Notes under the pieces: generated by a model
What the model saw: only the letters and a program-made list of their open reading frames with translations
Database searches by the model: none
Told to the model about the DNA's origin: nothing
Assembly (NCBI GenBank): GCA_964530225.1
Contig: CAZHBA010000075.1
Location: forward strand, 1-47,814
From: CAZHBA01 sp964530225
GTDB taxonomy: Bacteria > Pseudomonadota > Alphaproteobacteria > UBA6615
Length of the DNA stretch: 47,814 bases
Direction: 5' to 3'
Shown here: positions 15,465-23,968 of the stretch, one piece after another
How the letters are laid out: every line of letters begins with the position of its first letter
How positions within the stretch are numbered: the first letter of the stretch is position 1
Position numbers and translations under genes: made by a program

Positions 15465-17288
15465 ATGACTAATCAAAAGACTCCCAAGCTGCGCTCGCAG
15501 ATGTGGTTCGATAATCCCAACAACCGCAAAATGACGGCGTCCTACCTCGAGCGCTATCTCAACTACGGCATCACCCGCGAAGAGCTACAGTCGGGCAAAC
15601 CGGTCGTTGGCATAGCCCAAACCGGCTCGGACCTGTCGCCGTACAACCGCCACCATATCGAGCTGGCGAAGCGGGTGCGCGACGGCATCGTTGCCGCCGG
15701 TGGTATCTGCTTCGAGTTCCCTGTCCATCCCATCCAGGAGACCGGTAAGCGACCAACCCCGGCGCTCGACCGCAATTTGGCCTATCTGGGTCTGGTCGAG
15801 GTGCTGCACGGCTACCCGCTCGACGGCGTGGTGCTGACCATTGGCTGCGACAAGACCACCCCGGCTTGCCTGATGGCAGCGGCAACGCTCGACCTGCCGG
15901 CGATCGCTTTGTCGGTCGGTCCGATGCTGAACGGCTGGTTCCAGGGCAAGCGTACCGGCTCGGGCACTATTCAGTGGAAGGCGCGCGAACTATGGGCGAC
16001 CGGTGAAATCGACGACGAGGAATTCACCGATCTCATCGCTTCGGCAGCACCCTCGGTTGGTTACTGCAACACCATGGGCACGGCGACCACCATGAACTCG
16101 CTGGCCGAGGCACTGGGCATGCAGTTACCGGGTTCGGCGTCGATCCCGGCACCCCACCGGGAACGCGGCCAGATGGCCTATCAAACCGGCGTGCGAGCCG
16201 TCGAGCTGGTACGCGAAGATTTAAAACCGTCGGATATCTTGACGCGCGAAGCATTCGAGAACGCCATCGTCGTCAACGCTGCCATCGGCGGCTCGACTAA
16301 TGCGCCGATCCACTTGAACGCCATCGCGCGGCACATCGGCGTCGAACTCGACAATGACGACTGGCAGGCGATCGGCCATAACATTCCTCTGCTGGTCAAC
16401 CTACAGCCCGCCGGCGAATATCTCGGCGAGGACTATCACCGCGCCGGCGGCGTGCCGGCGGTGATCGGCGAACTGATCAAGGTAGGTCGCCTACCCTACC
16501 CGAGCGCGATCACCATCAACAGCAAATCTATTGGCGAAAATTGTGAGAAGGTTGAGATCAGGAACAGCGATGTCATTCGCCCGTTCGCCAGCCCGGTAAC
16601 AGAAACGGCCGGGTTCATCAATCTCAAGGGCAATCTGTTCGATTCCGCGATCATGAAAACTAGCGTGATCTCGGAAGAATTCCGCGCGCGCTATTTGTCC
16701 AACCCCCGCGACCCCAACGCCTTCGAGGGTCGTGCCATCGTCTTCGACGGACCCGAGGACTATCACGCCCGCATCGACGACCCGGAGCTCGATATCGACG
16801 AGACCTGCCTGCTGTTCCTGCGCGGCGCCGGCCCGATCGGCTATCCCGGTGGCGCCGAGGTGGTGAACATGCAGCCACCGGCCGCATTGCTCAAACGCGG
16901 TATCCACTCGCTGCCATGCATCGGCGACGGGCGGCAATCGGGCACGTCGGGATCGCCGTCGATCCTCAACGCCGCGCCCGAAGCAGCGGCCGGCGGCGGC
17001 CTGGCGCTATTGCAAACCGGCGACAGGGTGCGCATCGACTTAGGTAAAGGCGAAGCGAACATCCTGATATCCGATGATGAATTGGCGGCGCGGCACCAAG
17101 CACTAGACGAAGCGGGCGGTTACCAGTACCCGGCCGACCAGACGCCGTGGCAGGCGATCCAGCGGTCGATGGTCGACCAGTTCGACCAGGGTATGGTGCT
17201 AAAGCCGGCGGTGAAGTTCCAAAAGGTCGCCCGCGGCGGCGACCCAAACGGTTCCGTTACCGAGAACGTGCCGCGGGATAATCACTAG
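15465..17288 (+). CDS. IlvD/Edd-family sugar-acid dehydratase (xylonate/arabinonate dehydratase-like)
   Basis: A 607-residue dehydratase resembling Caulobacter xylonate dehydratase along its length. Shared features are WFDNPNN...MTASYLERYLNYGIT, GIAQTGSD, ALDRNLAYLGLVE, GCDKTTPA, GYCNTMGTATTMN, HRAGG.PAV, RGAGPIGYPG, GDGRQSGTSGSPSILN and the ending VPRDNH. It converts an aldonic acid to a 2-keto-3-deoxy acid using an Fe-S cluster and Mg2+. Two cluster cysteines are present (C128 and C200). The position of the first ligand (C60 in Caulobacter) is Y60 (SPYNR). This may be natural in a subgroup or may disable the cluster. GAGGAA lies upstream of the ATG. It is a single gene with no linked sugar transporter or aldolase. 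Confidence 0.9.
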   Translation: MTNQKTPKLRSQMWFDNPNNRKMTASYLERYLNYGITREELQSGKPVVGIAQTGSDLSPYNRHHIELAKRVRDGIVAAGGICFEFPVHPIQETGKRPTPALDRNLAYLGLVEVLHGYPLDGVVLTIGCDKTTPACLMAAATLDLPAIALSVGPMLNGWFQGKRTGSGTIQWKARELWATGEIDDEEFTDLIASAAPSVGYCNTMGTATTMNSLAEALGMQLPGSASIPAPHRERGQMAYQTGVRAVELVREDLKPSDILTREAFENAIVVNAAIGGSTNAPIHLNAIARHIGVELDNDDWQAIGHNIPLLVNLQPAGEYLGEDYHRAGGVPAVIGELIKVGRLPYPSAITINSKSIGENCEKVEIRNSDVIRPFASPVTETAGFINLKGNLFDSAIMKTSVISEEFRARYLSNPRDPNAFEGRAIVFDGPEDYHARIDDPELDIDETCLLFLRGAGPIGYPGGAEVVNMQPPAALLKRGIHSLPCIGDGRQSGTSGSPSILNAAPEAAAGGGLALLQTGDRVRIDLGKGEANILISDDELAARHQALDEAGGYQYPADQTPWQAIQRSMVDQFDQGMVLKPAVKFQKVARGGDPNGSVTENVPRDNH

Positions 17289-17580
17289 GGAAAACCCGGA
17301 AACATCGATTAAAACTTATCTGGATTATGAAACTCGACACCGGGAATACCCGGCATTGGTACCCGCTGACGAATTGAATCCCGACTGTTGCGAAAATTAA
17401 GAAAAGTTATCAGCGCTCGTTTCCGGTAGGAAAAGCCGAACTTCGACGACGCTATGAAGAAGCCCGCTAAGCGGTGCCATCATCAAGTCATACCCGCCTT
17501 GAAGCCGTGGCGTTTTCACCGCAAAAAGTGTGGAAAAGTTATCGAAATAATATTGCGGTGATAGGCAGCTAAAAAATTAA

Positions 17581-18447
17581 CTAGCCCAGATCGAACCCGT
17601 GCGCCTCGAGAAAGGCGCGCAGGCCGCCAAGGTCGCTGGTCTCGGTGAGCCGGCGCGCGGCGTTCTCCGACCAGCCGTAGAAATCCGCCATGCCAAACTT
17701 TTTCGGCTTGATCTGATTGGCGAACGGTCGTGCCGCGTAGCGGCGCTGGTCGTATGCGTCGATCTCGGCGCCGAGATTACTATCGTCATAGGCGTCCCGG
17801 TGAACGACAACCGAAGGCTGCAGACGGCGGGTAACGTCTCGCACCTCGTCCGGCCATCCCACCGCCAGGCCGGATATAGGGAAGACACCGTCAGGCAATC
17901 CAAGCAGATCCGCCGTCTCCGGCAGGCGCTTACGCACCTGGCTAATGCAGCAGCTACCCAGTCTCGCCGCATCGGCGGCCACGATCATGGCCTGCATCGC
18001 CAGCGCGGCATCGACAGTGGCGTTCATGAAGCTATCGAGGGTGTTCTGCGCGTATGCGTGACCGCGCATTTCGCACACAAGTTGCGCGCGGCGCAGGTCG
18101 CCGCAAAATACTAGCAGCACCGGCGCATCGGCCATCCACGCGGTATCGCATAGTCCGGCCAGAGCGACCTTTTTGGCCGGATCACGCACATCGAGGATGG
18201 AATATTGCTGCAGGTCGGACTTTGCCGGGGCCGACTGGGCGCACGCCAGCAACGCAGCATATAGAGCTTCTGGGACCGGCTGATCTGTAAACCGCCGGTA
18301 ACTGCGGCGCGACAGTATACACGACAATGCGCTAGCGGCTTCGGGCGTAAGATCAGCCTCCTCGAGCTCGGCAGCATAATTTGCCGACGCCGCCAAGCCG
18401 AAACGGGCGGTGAAATCGGCTTCTAGGTCAATATCAGCGGTGGGCAT
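17581..18447 (-). CDS. Nitroreductase-family FMN oxidoreductase
   Basis: A 288-residue protein with the NfsA-like nitroreductase pattern. The FMN-binding start SRRSYRRFTDQPV is near residues 46-58, SAPAKSDLQQY near 72-82, the central helix with MNATVDAALAMQAMIVAA, then GSCCISQVRKRLPE and the conserved ISGLAVGWP. It transfers electrons from NAD(P)H via FMN to nitro compounds, quinones or flavin; the natural substrate is unknown. AAGGAA lies about 9 nt before the ATG. The 292 bases downstream (17289..17580) contain no gene I can support and serve as the convergent spacer with the dehydratase. Confidence 0.9.
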   Translation of the reverse strand: MPTADIDLEADFTARFGLAASANYAAELEEADLTPEAASALSCILSRRSYRRFTDQPVPEALYAALLACAQSAPAKSDLQQYSILDVRDPAKKVALAGLCDTAWMADAPVLLVFCGDLRRAQLVCEMRGHAYAQNTLDSFMNATVDAALAMQAMIVAADAARLGSCCISQVRKRLPETADLLGLPDGVFPISGLAVGWPDEVRDVTRRLQPSVVVHRDAYDDSNLGAEIDAYDQRRYAARPFANQIKPKKFGMADFYGWSENAARRLTETSDLGGLRAFLEAHGFDLG

Positions 18448-18747
18448 GGCGGCTTATTCCTTGAATCCTGGAAAATTTTGCGCGCAAGCGTAAGGCCCGG
18501 AACCGGCGGCGGCAATCGCCAGGTTTACCGCCGCTTCAGCTCGCCAGTGAGCGCTTGCGAGCGGTAGAACTATAAAAAGAGAAAAGAAATACAATTTAAA
18601 TTGAATTTAAAATACAGTATAAAAAATATCACAAATACTATTTTTTATTTTTTCATGCAATTATATATTTATTATTTATATGTGGCGATATAATACATAT
18701 ATAATTCATAGGTAAATAGCAGATATCTCGTTAAATTAGGAGCGAAA
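18448..18747. other. AT-rich intergenic island upstream of the receiver gene
   Basis: Within this 300-base spacer, roughly 18565..18745 is strikingly AT-rich (mostly A and T runs) in an otherwise GC-rich window. It includes the palindrome CAATTTAAATTG and long A/T tracts. No ORF of note is present. It ends in a good ribosome binding site (AGGAG) in front of the GTG of the receiver gene, so it probably holds that promoter. Such tracts can be bent, H-NS-like or MucR/Ros-type silencing sites, or a recombination scar. Confidence 0.55.
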
Positions 18748-19162
18748 GTGCCAGACGCACCTACCAACCCCTAGCGCGCCCTGATAATCGACGATCATAG
18801 ATCGATGCGGTCTATCATCATGGGTCTATTGCAAAAGATTAGTATCGAAGACGTAGCCGAGGCCGAAAACGGAAAAGTGGCGCTGGCATTTCTGCGCACA
18901 CCGAATGTCAAGTTTTCCGACTTCATCATCTACGACCTGCATATGGACGAGATGGATGGGATGCAATTTTGCAACGCTGTCCGCAACGACAAGAACCCAC
19001 GCAACCACTGCGTTCCCATCCCCATGCTCACCGGCGGTCTGGATAAACTGCTCCATGAAGTCTCAAAACAGGTGGGGGCCATGTCGGTCCTGGCCAAACC
19101 GGTTTCAGCCGAAGAGCTGGGACACCATAACGGAAAAAGCGGTGGGCTACGCCCTCACCTAA
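18748..19162 (+). pseudogene. CheY-like response regulator with a stop codon and a terminal frameshift
   Basis: This is a single receiver domain. From the GTG at 18748 (AGGAG upstream) it reads VPDAPTNP, then TAG at 18772..18774, then RALIIDDHRSMRSIIMGLL. It has the acidic pair (DD), the phosphoacceptor Asp (IIYDLHMDEMDGMQF), the Thr region (PIPMLTGG) and the conserved Lys (VLAKPVSAEEL). Near 19118 the family-like ending shifts frame: the other frame gives DTITEKAVGYALT and a stop at 19162, while the original frame runs on to 19212. If translation begins at the internal ATG 18805, the DD pair is lost. Two lesions argue for a pseudogene. It resembles alphaproteobacterial stand-alone CheY-type regulators. 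No histidine kinase is nearby. Confidence 0.7.
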
Positions 19163-19212
19163 CCTCCCGTTTTTTCGCAAAAACCGCCCGTGTGGCCCAA
19201 AACAGTTCCTAA

Positions 19213-19575
19213 TTCTAATTTGACTCCAGTGCGAGTGGCTCATACCGTAATTTCACTAGGAATTTATGAGTTTGAGTATTTACCAGAAACGGGAGCGGTT
19301 TCACACATAAACGCGTATGTACGGGACAGACATTGCCGGGAAAGGCAGTGCCGTGAGGGGGGGGGTTGTCCATGAGCGCGGAAGCGATGTTCATCGAGTA
19401 TCTTGCCTATTACTCGGATGGGAATTTTTTCCATTTGAAACGAAAGCGAGGCGCTTCAAACGAAGCCGTAGCGTTATAAAGGTGGGATTTGGTGTTCCAC
19501 GGTAGCGGTAGAACGCCGCAAAACAATGCCGGGCGCACCCGGCAAACAAGAAACCAAGAAAGGGAGGAAAAATCG
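19213..19575 (+). promoter_or_regulatory. TRAP operon upstream region with an inverted repeat at 19434..19460
   Basis: These 363 bases precede dctP. TTTGAAACG (19434..19442) faces CGCTTCAAA (19452..19460), an inverted repeat with 8 of 9 arm positions matching and a 9-base spacer. It lies about 115 bases upstream of the dctP start and is a candidate operator for the TRAP operon. A G9 tract (about 19357..19365) and a 35-codon ORF (19372..19479, with a G-rich stretch before its ATG) also lie here. The ORF overlaps the repeat, and I do not regard it as supported. Confidence 0.4.
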
Positions 19576-20649
19576 ATGCATTTTAAGCAATCACTCAGTG
19601 GCCTAGCGGTAGCGGCCGCCTTAGCAATCGGCGGCGCAAGCTCAGCTAATGCCGAAAACATCACTATGAAGCTAGCAACGGGCCATCCGCCGGGCTTCCA
19701 CTACGTCGAAAAGTTCAAGGACTACTTCGCGCCGCAATTCAAGGCGCGGGTCGCCGCACGCACTAAACACAAGGCCAGCGTACTAGAGCTGTACAGCGGC
19801 TCCGCCGTCAAGGTCACGGAAACGCTCGAGGGCCTGCAAAGCGGCATCATCGATGTCGGCGGCTTCTGCTACTGCTTCGAGGCATCCAAACTGCCGCTGC
19901 ACGGCTTCCAGATCTGGATGCCGTTTGGCCCGCCAAGCCCGATCAAGTCGGTGGCGATGGCGCGTGACGTCTACGGCGAGACGCCGGAATTGCTGCAGGT
20001 CTTCGAGGAAAAGTTCAATCAGAAGATAATTGGCTTAATCGTGCTCGATCCCTACGAGATAATTTCGCGCAAGCCGATTACCAAATTATCCGATCTCAAA
20101 GGCTATAAGGTCGGCGCGGCGGGTCCGAACCTGGTATGGTTCAAGCCGGCCGGCGCAGTCGGCATCCAGTCGACTGGTGCCACTGCCTACACCTCGTTCC
20201 AGCAGGGTGTCTATGACTCGGTGGTACTGTTCGCCAGCTTCGCGCTCAACGGCAAGTTGACCGATACTGGCAAGCACTACACAAAGCTCGGCATCGGCGC
20301 GGTAACGTGGCTGGCCGTTCACGTCAACAAGAAGTGGTATGACGGCCTCCCACCGGAAGTGCAGGAGATCGTGCTCGAACTGGGCCGCGACTACGAGCAG
20401 GTCATCGCAATGGAGAAAGAAGAGGACTATTTGCCAACGCTGCGCGCGATGGAAAAAATCGGCGTCACCATTCATGACCTCTCAGACGAGGAAAAAGCGA
20501 AGTGGGCGGAGGCGCTGAAAGACCTGCCGCAACAAAAGGCCACCGAGCTAGATAGCAAGGGCTACCCGGGTACCGCGGTTGCCAAGCGGGCGCTCGCGGC
20601 GGCCGAGCGGCATGGCCACAAATGGCCGGTACGCTATTCGGTCAAGTAA
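19576..20649 (+). CDS. dctP: TRAP transporter substrate-binding protein (DctP family)
   Basis: A 357-residue periplasmic solute-binding protein. I chose ATG 19576 because GGGAGG lies 8 nt upstream and the product then begins with a clean Sec signal peptide (MHFKQSLSGLAVAAALAIGG, cleavage after SANA near residue 26). The mature part has the DctP pattern: KLATGHPPG, VLELYSGSAVKV, EGLQSGIIDVGGF, and SRKPITKLSDLKGYKVG with the Arg that usually binds the carboxylate of the ligand. It captures an organic acid and delivers it to the DctQM membrane complex encoded downstream. The ligand is unknown. Confidence 0.95.
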   Translation: MHFKQSLSGLAVAAALAIGGASSANAENITMKLATGHPPGFHYVEKFKDYFAPQFKARVAARTKHKASVLELYSGSAVKVTETLEGLQSGIIDVGGFCYCFEASKLPLHGFQIWMPFGPPSPIKSVAMARDVYGETPELLQVFEEKFNQKIIGLIVLDPYEIISRKPITKLSDLKGYKVGAAGPNLVWFKPAGAVGIQSTGATAYTSFQQGVYDSVVLFASFALNGKLTDTGKHYTKLGIGAVTWLAVHVNKKWYDGLPPEVQEIVLELGRDYEQVIAMEKEEDYLPTLRAMEKIGVTIHDLSDEEKAKWAEALKDLPQQKATELDSKGYPGTAVAKRALAAAERHGHKWPVRYSVK

Positions 20650-20745
20650 TGCACTACGATGATACGGCGGCGCCCGGTACGGGTGCCGCCGTCATCTTTG
20701 CCTCCGCCAGACAACGGGCGAGTGTGTAAGGGAGAATGGCGGGCA

Positions 20746-21252
20746 ATGATTTACCGCATCAACGACAAGGTCACGAAATTTCTGATGGCGTTCTCGGCCC
20801 TATGGGCGTTCGGTTTGGCGTTCTACATCCTGGGCGACGTCCTGGCGCGCAACCTCAACATGCCGATTGAGGGCACCGCCGAGATCGCCCGCGACTCAAT
20901 CGTTACAATCGTTTTTTTACAGCTTGGCTATTGCGTACATATCCGCGGCATGCTGCGCGCTGATTTCTTCATCGCGATGTTCCCGCCGGGTTTGCAACGC
21001 TCCTTCGCGCTGATCGGCTTTCTTCTCGGTATTGTCTTTTTCGTCGGTATTTTTATCGGTTGCTTCAGCCCAGCAATAGAAGCTTGGCAAACTGGCGAGT
21101 ACGAAGGGGCTGGCGCCGTCCACGTCCCGGTCTGGCCAGCCCGGTTTGCCATACTTATTGGCTGTGCTCTGGCGGCCTTCAATTATCTTTTGTCGGCGAT
21201 TTCGGTGTTCCAGGAGACGCCGGGTCAGGACCTCGGGGTCGAAACCGCATGA
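20746..21252 (+). CDS. dctQ: TRAP transporter small membrane subunit (DctQ family)
   Basis: A 168-residue protein with four predicted membrane segments, at about residues 12-33, 48-65, 84-105 and 128-148. The DctQ motif region GDVLARNLNMPIEGTAEIARD follows helix 1. ATG 20746 was chosen over a start at 20659 because the earlier reading adds a Pro/Arg-rich stretch without family character, and helix 1 then starts near the N-terminus as expected. It pairs with DctM in the Na+-driven uptake complex. It lies about 96 nt after dctP and 59 nt before dctM in the same operon. Confidence 0.92.
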   Translation: MIYRINDKVTKFLMAFSALWAFGLAFYILGDVLARNLNMPIEGTAEIARDSIVTIVFLQLGYCVHIRGMLRADFFIAMFPPGLQRSFALIGFLLGIVFFVGIFIGCFSPAIEAWQTGEYEGAGAVHVPVWPARFAILIGCALAAFNYLLSAISVFQETPGQDLGVETA

Positions 21253-21311
21253 ACTGGCCCCTTACGTCACGTCGTCCAACATTCGGGCGAAACCCGCAGG
21301 AGTAGGCGTAC

Positions 21312-22685
21312 ATGTTCGCAGTCGACATCACCCTCTTCGTCATAGGTCTATTGCTGTTGATGGTATTCGCCGGCGTCGACGTTGCCATTGCGCTCGGCAT
21401 AACTGCCATGGTCGGCCTGTTCTGGGTCACCGGTGACATAGTATTGGCACTTAATTTCGTCGGGTCGACGGCGGTCGAGGCGCTACGGGCCTACGTTTTT
21501 GCAGTTGTGCCTCTATTCATGTTGATGGGCGAGTTCATTTCGCGCTCCGGCGCCGCCGCCGACCTTTACAACTCCATTAATAAAAACCTGTCGCGCATTC
21601 CGGGCCGGCTAGCCCATGCGACGGTGTTAGGGAATGCGCTATTTGCCTTTGTAACCGGCACTAGTCTGGCGTCCGCGACAACTTTCACACGCATTGCGTA
21701 TCCGGAAATGAAACGTTACGGCTATAACCGCGGCTTTGCGCTCGGCTCAATCGCCGGCTCGGCGTGCCTCGGCATGCTGATCCCGCCGAGCCTATTCATG
21801 GTTGTCTGGGGCATTCTGACCGAGCAATCGATTGGCCTGCTGTTTATCGCCGGCGTGCTACCGGGATTCCTGCTCGCCGGCCTGATGATCGTCTATATTT
21901 TTGGCGCTGCCTTGGTCATGCCGCGCCTGGTTGGCATCGGTGTTGAGGTAAAATCGTCGTCCCAGCCGCTCGGCACCGACGTAGCACGTGACGCTGGCCC
22001 GGAAGCCGATGTTCAAATCGAGGGCGGCGGTAGCTCGGTATGGGTCAGTTTCGCCGGCATTCTTGCTGCGATGGTTGGTGTGCTGGGCGGTATTTGGGTC
22101 GGCTGGTTCACGCCCACCGAGGGCGCCGGCATTGGCGCATTGCTGGGCCTCGTCCTGGGAATTGCCAAGGGCATGCGCTGGCCCGATATTTTCGATGCGG
22201 TCCTCGCCGTCGGTCGTACCTCGGTACCGATTATGGTGTTGCTGTTCGCCGCTCAGCTCTACTCGCGTACGCTGGCACTGGCAGGTGTCGGCGCCGCGGT
22301 TCAAGACTTCTTTATCGGCACCGGCCTCGGTGCCTTCGGCGTGCTAGCCGTGATGGTTGTGATCTGGTTTGTCATGGGTATGCTGATCGACTCGGTCTCG
22401 ATTATGCTGCTGACGGTGCCAATTTTCGCGCCGCTGGCAATGAAAATGGGCTTCGATCCGATCGCTTTTGCGTTGATCGGCATCCTGGCCATCGAGGCTG
22501 GTATCCTGACACCACCCTTTGGGCTCTTGGTCTATGCGGTCAAGGCGGTAGTGCCCGACCGCGACGTCAAAATGATGGAGATCTTTGCCGGCTCCACACC
22601 CTATTGGATAATGTTGCTGATAGTGATGGTCATCATCGCCAAGGTGCCGGAGGTCGCCACCTGGCTACCCGAACTAACCCGGTAA
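21312..22685 (+). CDS. dctM: TRAP transporter large permease subunit (DctM family)
   Basis: A 457-residue, strongly hydrophobic protein with about 12 membrane segments. It carries DctM landmarks: VPLFMLMGEFISRSGAAADLY near 65-85, the cytoplasmic motif after TRIAYPEMKRYGYNRGFA, SLFMVVWGILTEQSIGLLFIAGVLPG, WFTPTEGAGIGALLG and the C-terminal PPFGLLVYAVKAV. A hydrophilic insert near 205-240 separates the halves. It forms the ion-coupled transport channel with DctQ. AGGAG lies about 10 nt before the ATG. The CaiB-family gene follows 49 nt later on the same strand. Confidence 0.96.
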   Translation: MFAVDITLFVIGLLLLMVFAGVDVAIALGITAMVGLFWVTGDIVLALNFVGSTAVEALRAYVFAVVPLFMLMGEFISRSGAAADLYNSINKNLSRIPGRLAHATVLGNALFAFVTGTSLASATTFTRIAYPEMKRYGYNRGFALGSIAGSACLGMLIPPSLFMVVWGILTEQSIGLLFIAGVLPGFLLAGLMIVYIFGAALVMPRLVGIGVEVKSSSQPLGTDVARDAGPEADVQIEGGGSSVWVSFAGILAAMVGVLGGIWVGWFTPTEGAGIGALLGLVLGIAKGMRWPDIFDAVLAVGRTSVPIMVLLFAAQLYSRTLALAGVGAAVQDFFIGTGLGAFGVLAVMVVIWFVMGMLIDSVSIMLLTVPIFAPLAMKMGFDPIAFALIGILAIEAGILTPPFGLLVYAVKAVVPDRDVKMMEIFAGSTPYWIMLLIVMVIIAKVPEVATWLPELTR

Positions 22686-22734
22686 CGTCGCTGCCTGACA
22701 AACGCCGACCCCCGTCGTAAACAGCAATACCAAC

Positions 22735-23955
22735 ATGGCTGACGGAAAAAACGGCCCCCTGACGGGCTTCAAGGTGCTCGACTTGACAAATGTGTTGATG
22801 GGACCGTTTGCCAGCCAACTCCTCGGCGACCTGGGAGCTGACGTCGTCAAGCTCGAAGCCCCCGGCGGCGATTCGACGCGCAATGTCGGGGTCGTCCGCA
22901 ACGCTGGGATGAGCGCGTTCTTCCTGCACACCAACCGCAACAAGCGCAGCATCGTCATCGATCTTAAACGTAGCGGTGCGCGCGATTTAATGCTGAAACT
23001 CGCGACCGAAACGGACGTCTTCCTCACCAGCCTGCGCCCGCGCGCCATACAGAAACTCGGCCTAGCGTACGAGGATCTGCGCTCGGCCAACACGGAGATC
23101 GTCTACGCCAGCTTGGTTGGTTATGGCAGCGAAGGACCCTATGCCGGCAAGCCCGCCTACGACGATCTCATCCAGTCGGCATCGGGACTGGCCGGACTGT
23201 TCCAGCGCGTTGACGACGGCGCGCCACGCTATGTGCCGAGCGCCATCGCCGACCGCATCGTCGGCCAAGCGGCAGCCAACGCCGTCCTTGCCGCCCTGCT
23301 GCACCGCGAGCGCACAGGGCGAGGCCAGACGGTCGAAATACCCATGTTCGAGACCATGGCACACTTTACCTTGGGCGACCACATGAACGGTCTGACGTTC
23401 GATCCGCCTGCAGGTGCTGCCGGCTATCCGCGGCTACTGGCGGAAAATCGCCGCCCCTACGCGACACTTGACGGTTTCATCGCTGTGTTGCCCTACAATG
23501 ACAACCAGTGGCAGCGCTTTTTTGCCGCCGCCGGCCAGGCCGACCGCATCGACGACGACCCCCGCTTCGCAACACTGGCAGCGCGCACGGAAAATACCGA
23601 TGCCCTGTACGATATCCTGGCCGAGATCGTAGCGCAGAAAACCAGCACCGAATGGCTCATCCTTCTCAACGAGGCCGATGTCCCGGTGATGACCGTGCAC
23701 AGCATCGAAACGCTGGTCGATGACCCGCATTTAGCAACGGTCGGCTTCCTTGACTGGATGGATCACCCAACCGAAGGCAAGGTGCGCACCATGGCACCGG
23801 CCGGAAACTATTCGGAAACGCCGCTATCGGTGCGCCGTCCAACGCCGCGCCTGGGCGAACACACGAATGAAGTCCTCGCCGAAGCCGGTCTAGGTGAAGA
23901 TGAAATCGCACGTCTGGCCGCCGACGGCGTAATCGCCGGACCGGACGACACATAA
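22735..23955 (+). CDS. CaiB/BaiF class III CoA-transferase
   Basis: A 406-residue CoA-transferase. Class III features are GFKVLDLTNVLMGPFASQLLGDLGADVVKLE at the N-terminus, NRNKRSIVIDLK, the catalytic aspartate D173 (in SAIADRIVG), HRERTGRGQ, and the C-terminal RLGEHTNEVLAEAGL with DEIARLAADGVI. It moves CoA between carboxylic acids. The acid pair is unknown; it is not Frc, since the Frc glycine loop is absent. Its position 49 nt after dctM in the same direction suggests it activates the acid imported by the TRAP system. It is convergent with the acyl-CoA dehydrogenase, which might act on the resulting thioester. Confidence 0.93.
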   Translation: MADGKNGPLTGFKVLDLTNVLMGPFASQLLGDLGADVVKLEAPGGDSTRNVGVVRNAGMSAFFLHTNRNKRSIVIDLKRSGARDLMLKLATETDVFLTSLRPRAIQKLGLAYEDLRSANTEIVYASLVGYGSEGPYAGKPAYDDLIQSASGLAGLFQRVDDGAPRYVPSAIADRIVGQAAANAVLAALLHRERTGRGQTVEIPMFETMAHFTLGDHMNGLTFDPPAGAAGYPRLLAENRRPYATLDGFIAVLPYNDNQWQRFFAAAGQADRIDDDPRFATLAARTENTDALYDILAEIVAQKTSTEWLILLNEADVPVMTVHSIETLVDDPHLATVGFLDWMDHPTEGKVRTMAPAGNYSETPLSVRRPTPRLGEHTNEVLAEAGLGEDEIARLAADGVIAGPDDT

Positions 23956-23968
23956 CGCCGGGCTTACT

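Noticed and set aside
18772..18774. Pyrrolysine or amber suppression at the TAG in the receiver gene.
   Set aside because: The TAG precedes the domain core, the gene has a second lesion at its end, and nothing else suggests Pyl use in this lineage.
19372..19479. A 35-codon ORF in the TRAP leader as a regulatory leader peptide.
   Set aside because: Composition is not clearly coding, it overlaps the inverted repeat, and no attenuator hairpin was evident.
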